The notes beneath the pieces are model-generated. The model did not search any database. It was not told where the DNA came from and saw nothing but the letters and a program-made list of their open reading frames with translations. Positions 5,294 to 6,307 of a DNA stretch of 6,307 bases are shown piece by piece (position 1 is the stretch's first letter; the number at the start of each line of letters is the position of its first letter). Origin of the DNA: Comamonadaceae bacterium (lineage in GTDB: Bacteria; Pseudomonadota; Gammaproteobacteria; Burkholderiales; Burkholderiaceae_C); the NCBI GenBank assembly GCA_947374705.1, contig CANCDA010000145.1, positions 1 to 6,307 on the forward strand. Reading direction: 5' to 3'. Position numbers and translations under genes: made by a program.

Positions 5294-6307
5294 CTAATTT
5301 GAGCCTCCCGCGTCCAGCTTGTCGCACCCTCGTTTTGCCAGTTGGCAGCTGAGCCGGTAGTCGGCTTGCGCGTTCTTTAGCTCCCCCAGGTTTTCAGAGG
5401 CCTGTGCGCGGCCGTGAATGTGGCGCGGGCTCACGGGCTTGCCCTCGCTGAGGGCCAATTCAATGGCCCGGTTGAACGCGGCCTGGGCATTTTTCCAGTC
5501 GCCTTTTTTAAAATAAGCCGCACCCAAATTGCCATGGGCTTCTATAAATTTCGGGCTCAATGCAATGGCTTGTTTCAGGTCATCAATGGCTGGGTCGGGC
5601 ATGTCAATGTGGATAAATTCCGTCCCCCGGTTGTAATAAATTCGATCCACCCCGGGTAAGTTGGTTCGCCCTTGAACCAGTTTCTCCACATCCCCCCACA
5701 GCAACAAGGGGTGAGACAGGGTCGCCAAGCGCTCCATGGACAAAGGCACCAAGGCCACCGCAATCAAACCCAGAATGAAGCAAGCCGTCTTTCTATCGAC
5801 CTTGTCAAACACCAGTGGCAAAAGACAAAAAGCCCCCGGCACCCACAAGTAGCTGCGGTACAGCACAAAAACCTCTTGAATTCGCACCGAAGAAAACTCG
5901 GTGAAAAACATCAGCCAGGGGAACAGCAAACCCAAGCCCAGTAGCCCTGAGCGCCCCCGCTTTAACAACAAGAACAGTGCGCCTCCGCCCCAAGCCAAAA
6001 AGCCGACAAAGGCCAAAAGGTAGGGCGAAAAAATGGACTGCGCGAAGGGTTCACGCATGTCAATCGACATCCACGCCGTGTTCGGGAAAACCCATAAAAA
6101 CGCATATTTAAAAAACAGCCAGGTCTGCGTCATCACACTCAAGGGGTAGGCCAGGCCTCCCTCAATGTTCATCAGCATGGCGGCGGCGTTGATCTCGTAC
6201 ACCGAGCCAATAAAATTCTTCTTGGCCAAGACAACCAACGCGGCAATCACCGCCAGGGCCGCAAAAACACCCCAGCGTTGCTTGAGCTGGTCGCGCCAAT
6301 CGTCATG
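5294..6307 (-). CDS. Polytopic membrane protein with C-terminal TPR repeats, 5'-truncated
   Basis: The frame is open through the right edge; 337 C-terminal residues are visible and the true start is outside. The GTG at 6250 is internal, since the same frame continues upstream through a hydrophobic helix. The first roughly 190 residues hold several membrane segments. MTQTWLFFKYAFLWVFP followed by MSIDMREPF, and FFTEFSSVRIQEVFVLYRSYLWVPG (about residues 134-158, numbered from the edge), resemble the conserved blocks of bacterial TMTC-like, GT-C-fold TPR proteins (the eukaryotic TMTCs are O-mannosyltransferases). From about residue 224 come three TPR-like units: YYNRGTEFIHI..AIDDLKQAIALSP, AHGNLGAAYFKKGDWKNAQAAFNRAIEL, and a weaker one (297-328) containing ENLGELKNAQADY. 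The exact role is unknown; a glycosyltransferase or an accessory factor in protein glycosylation is inferred from architecture and from the directly downstream PglL-type gene, which its stop codon touches. Confidence 0.8.
   Translation of the reverse strand, partial: HDDWRDQLKQRWGVFAALAVIAALVVLAKKNFIGSVYEINAAAMLMNIEGGLAYPLSVMTQTWLFFKYAFLWVFPNTAWMSIDMREPFAQSIFSPYLLAFVGFLAWGGGALFLLLKRGRSGLLGLGLLFPWLMFFTEFSSVRIQEVFVLYRSYLWVPGAFCLLPLVFDKVDRKTACFILGLIAVALVPLSMERLATLSHPLLLWGDVEKLVQGRTNLPGVDRIYYNRGTEFIHIDMPDPAIDDLKQAIALSPKFIEAHGNLGAAYFKKGDWKNAQAAFNRAIELALSEGKPVSPRHIHGRAQASENLGELKNAQADYRLSCQLAKRGCDKLDAGGSN
5296..5309 (-). promoter_or_regulatory. Shine-Dalgarno GGGAGG with candidate ATT start for the oligosaccharyltransferase gene
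   Basis: Read on the minus strand, GGGAGG (5309-5304) is followed by five bases (CTCAA) and ATT (5298-5296), which is in frame with the oligosaccharyltransferase. The last T of ATT is also the first base of the TAG stop of the upstream TPR gene (5296-5294). This is the strongest ribosome binding site at the junction and does not serve the TTG at 5274, which is 29 bases from it. Confidence 0.5.

Noticed and set aside
5294..6250. Treating the GTG at 6250 as the true start of the TPR protein
   Set aside because: The same frame continues open to the window edge through a hydrophobic helix, and the visible membrane part would be incomplete. The gene is better described as 5'-truncated.

Overview
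The window is GC-rich, densely coded proteobacterial chromosomal DNA. I infer a betaproteobacterium of the order Burkholderiales, most likely Comamonadaceae. The basis is protein flavour (alr divergent from an LplT-type transporter, moaC next to a PglL-type oligosaccharyltransferase) and tight packing; no 16S rRNA or other marker is present. I see no tRNA, rRNA, insertion sequence, CRISPR array or phage gene.

Layout from left to right: (1) alr, alanine racemase, on the minus strand, with its 3' end cut by the left edge. (2) A 125-bp divergent intergenic region with candidate back-to-back promoters that share one AT-rich -10 region and are flanked by a 9-bp inverted repeat. (3) lplT on the plus strand, a lysophospholipid transporter of the MFS fold. 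(4) An EamA/DMT-family transporter close behind it, probably cotranscribed. (5) After 52 bp, moaC, a molybdenum cofactor biosynthesis enzyme with all expected active-site residues. (6) Tail to tail with moaC, overlapping it by 14 bp, a PglL/Wzy-like O-oligosaccharyltransferase on the minus strand. (7) Immediately upstream of that gene on the same strand, the C-terminal part of a large membrane protein ending in TPR repeats, cut by the right edge.

The genes fall into three themes. The left half concerns the cell envelope: D-alanine for peptidoglycan, and lysophospholipid recycling. moaC is a metabolic gene unrelated to its neighbours. The right end is a two-gene minus-strand unit that looks like a glycosylation module: a polytopic GT-C-like membrane protein with TPRs, followed without a gap by an oligosaccharyltransferase or O-antigen-ligase-type enzyme. 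The junction of these two genes is the most unusual spot. The second gene has no ATG, GTG or TTG start near the best ribosome binding site, but an ATT codon sits 5 nt behind a GGGAGG Shine-Dalgarno and shares a base with the stop codon of the upstream gene.
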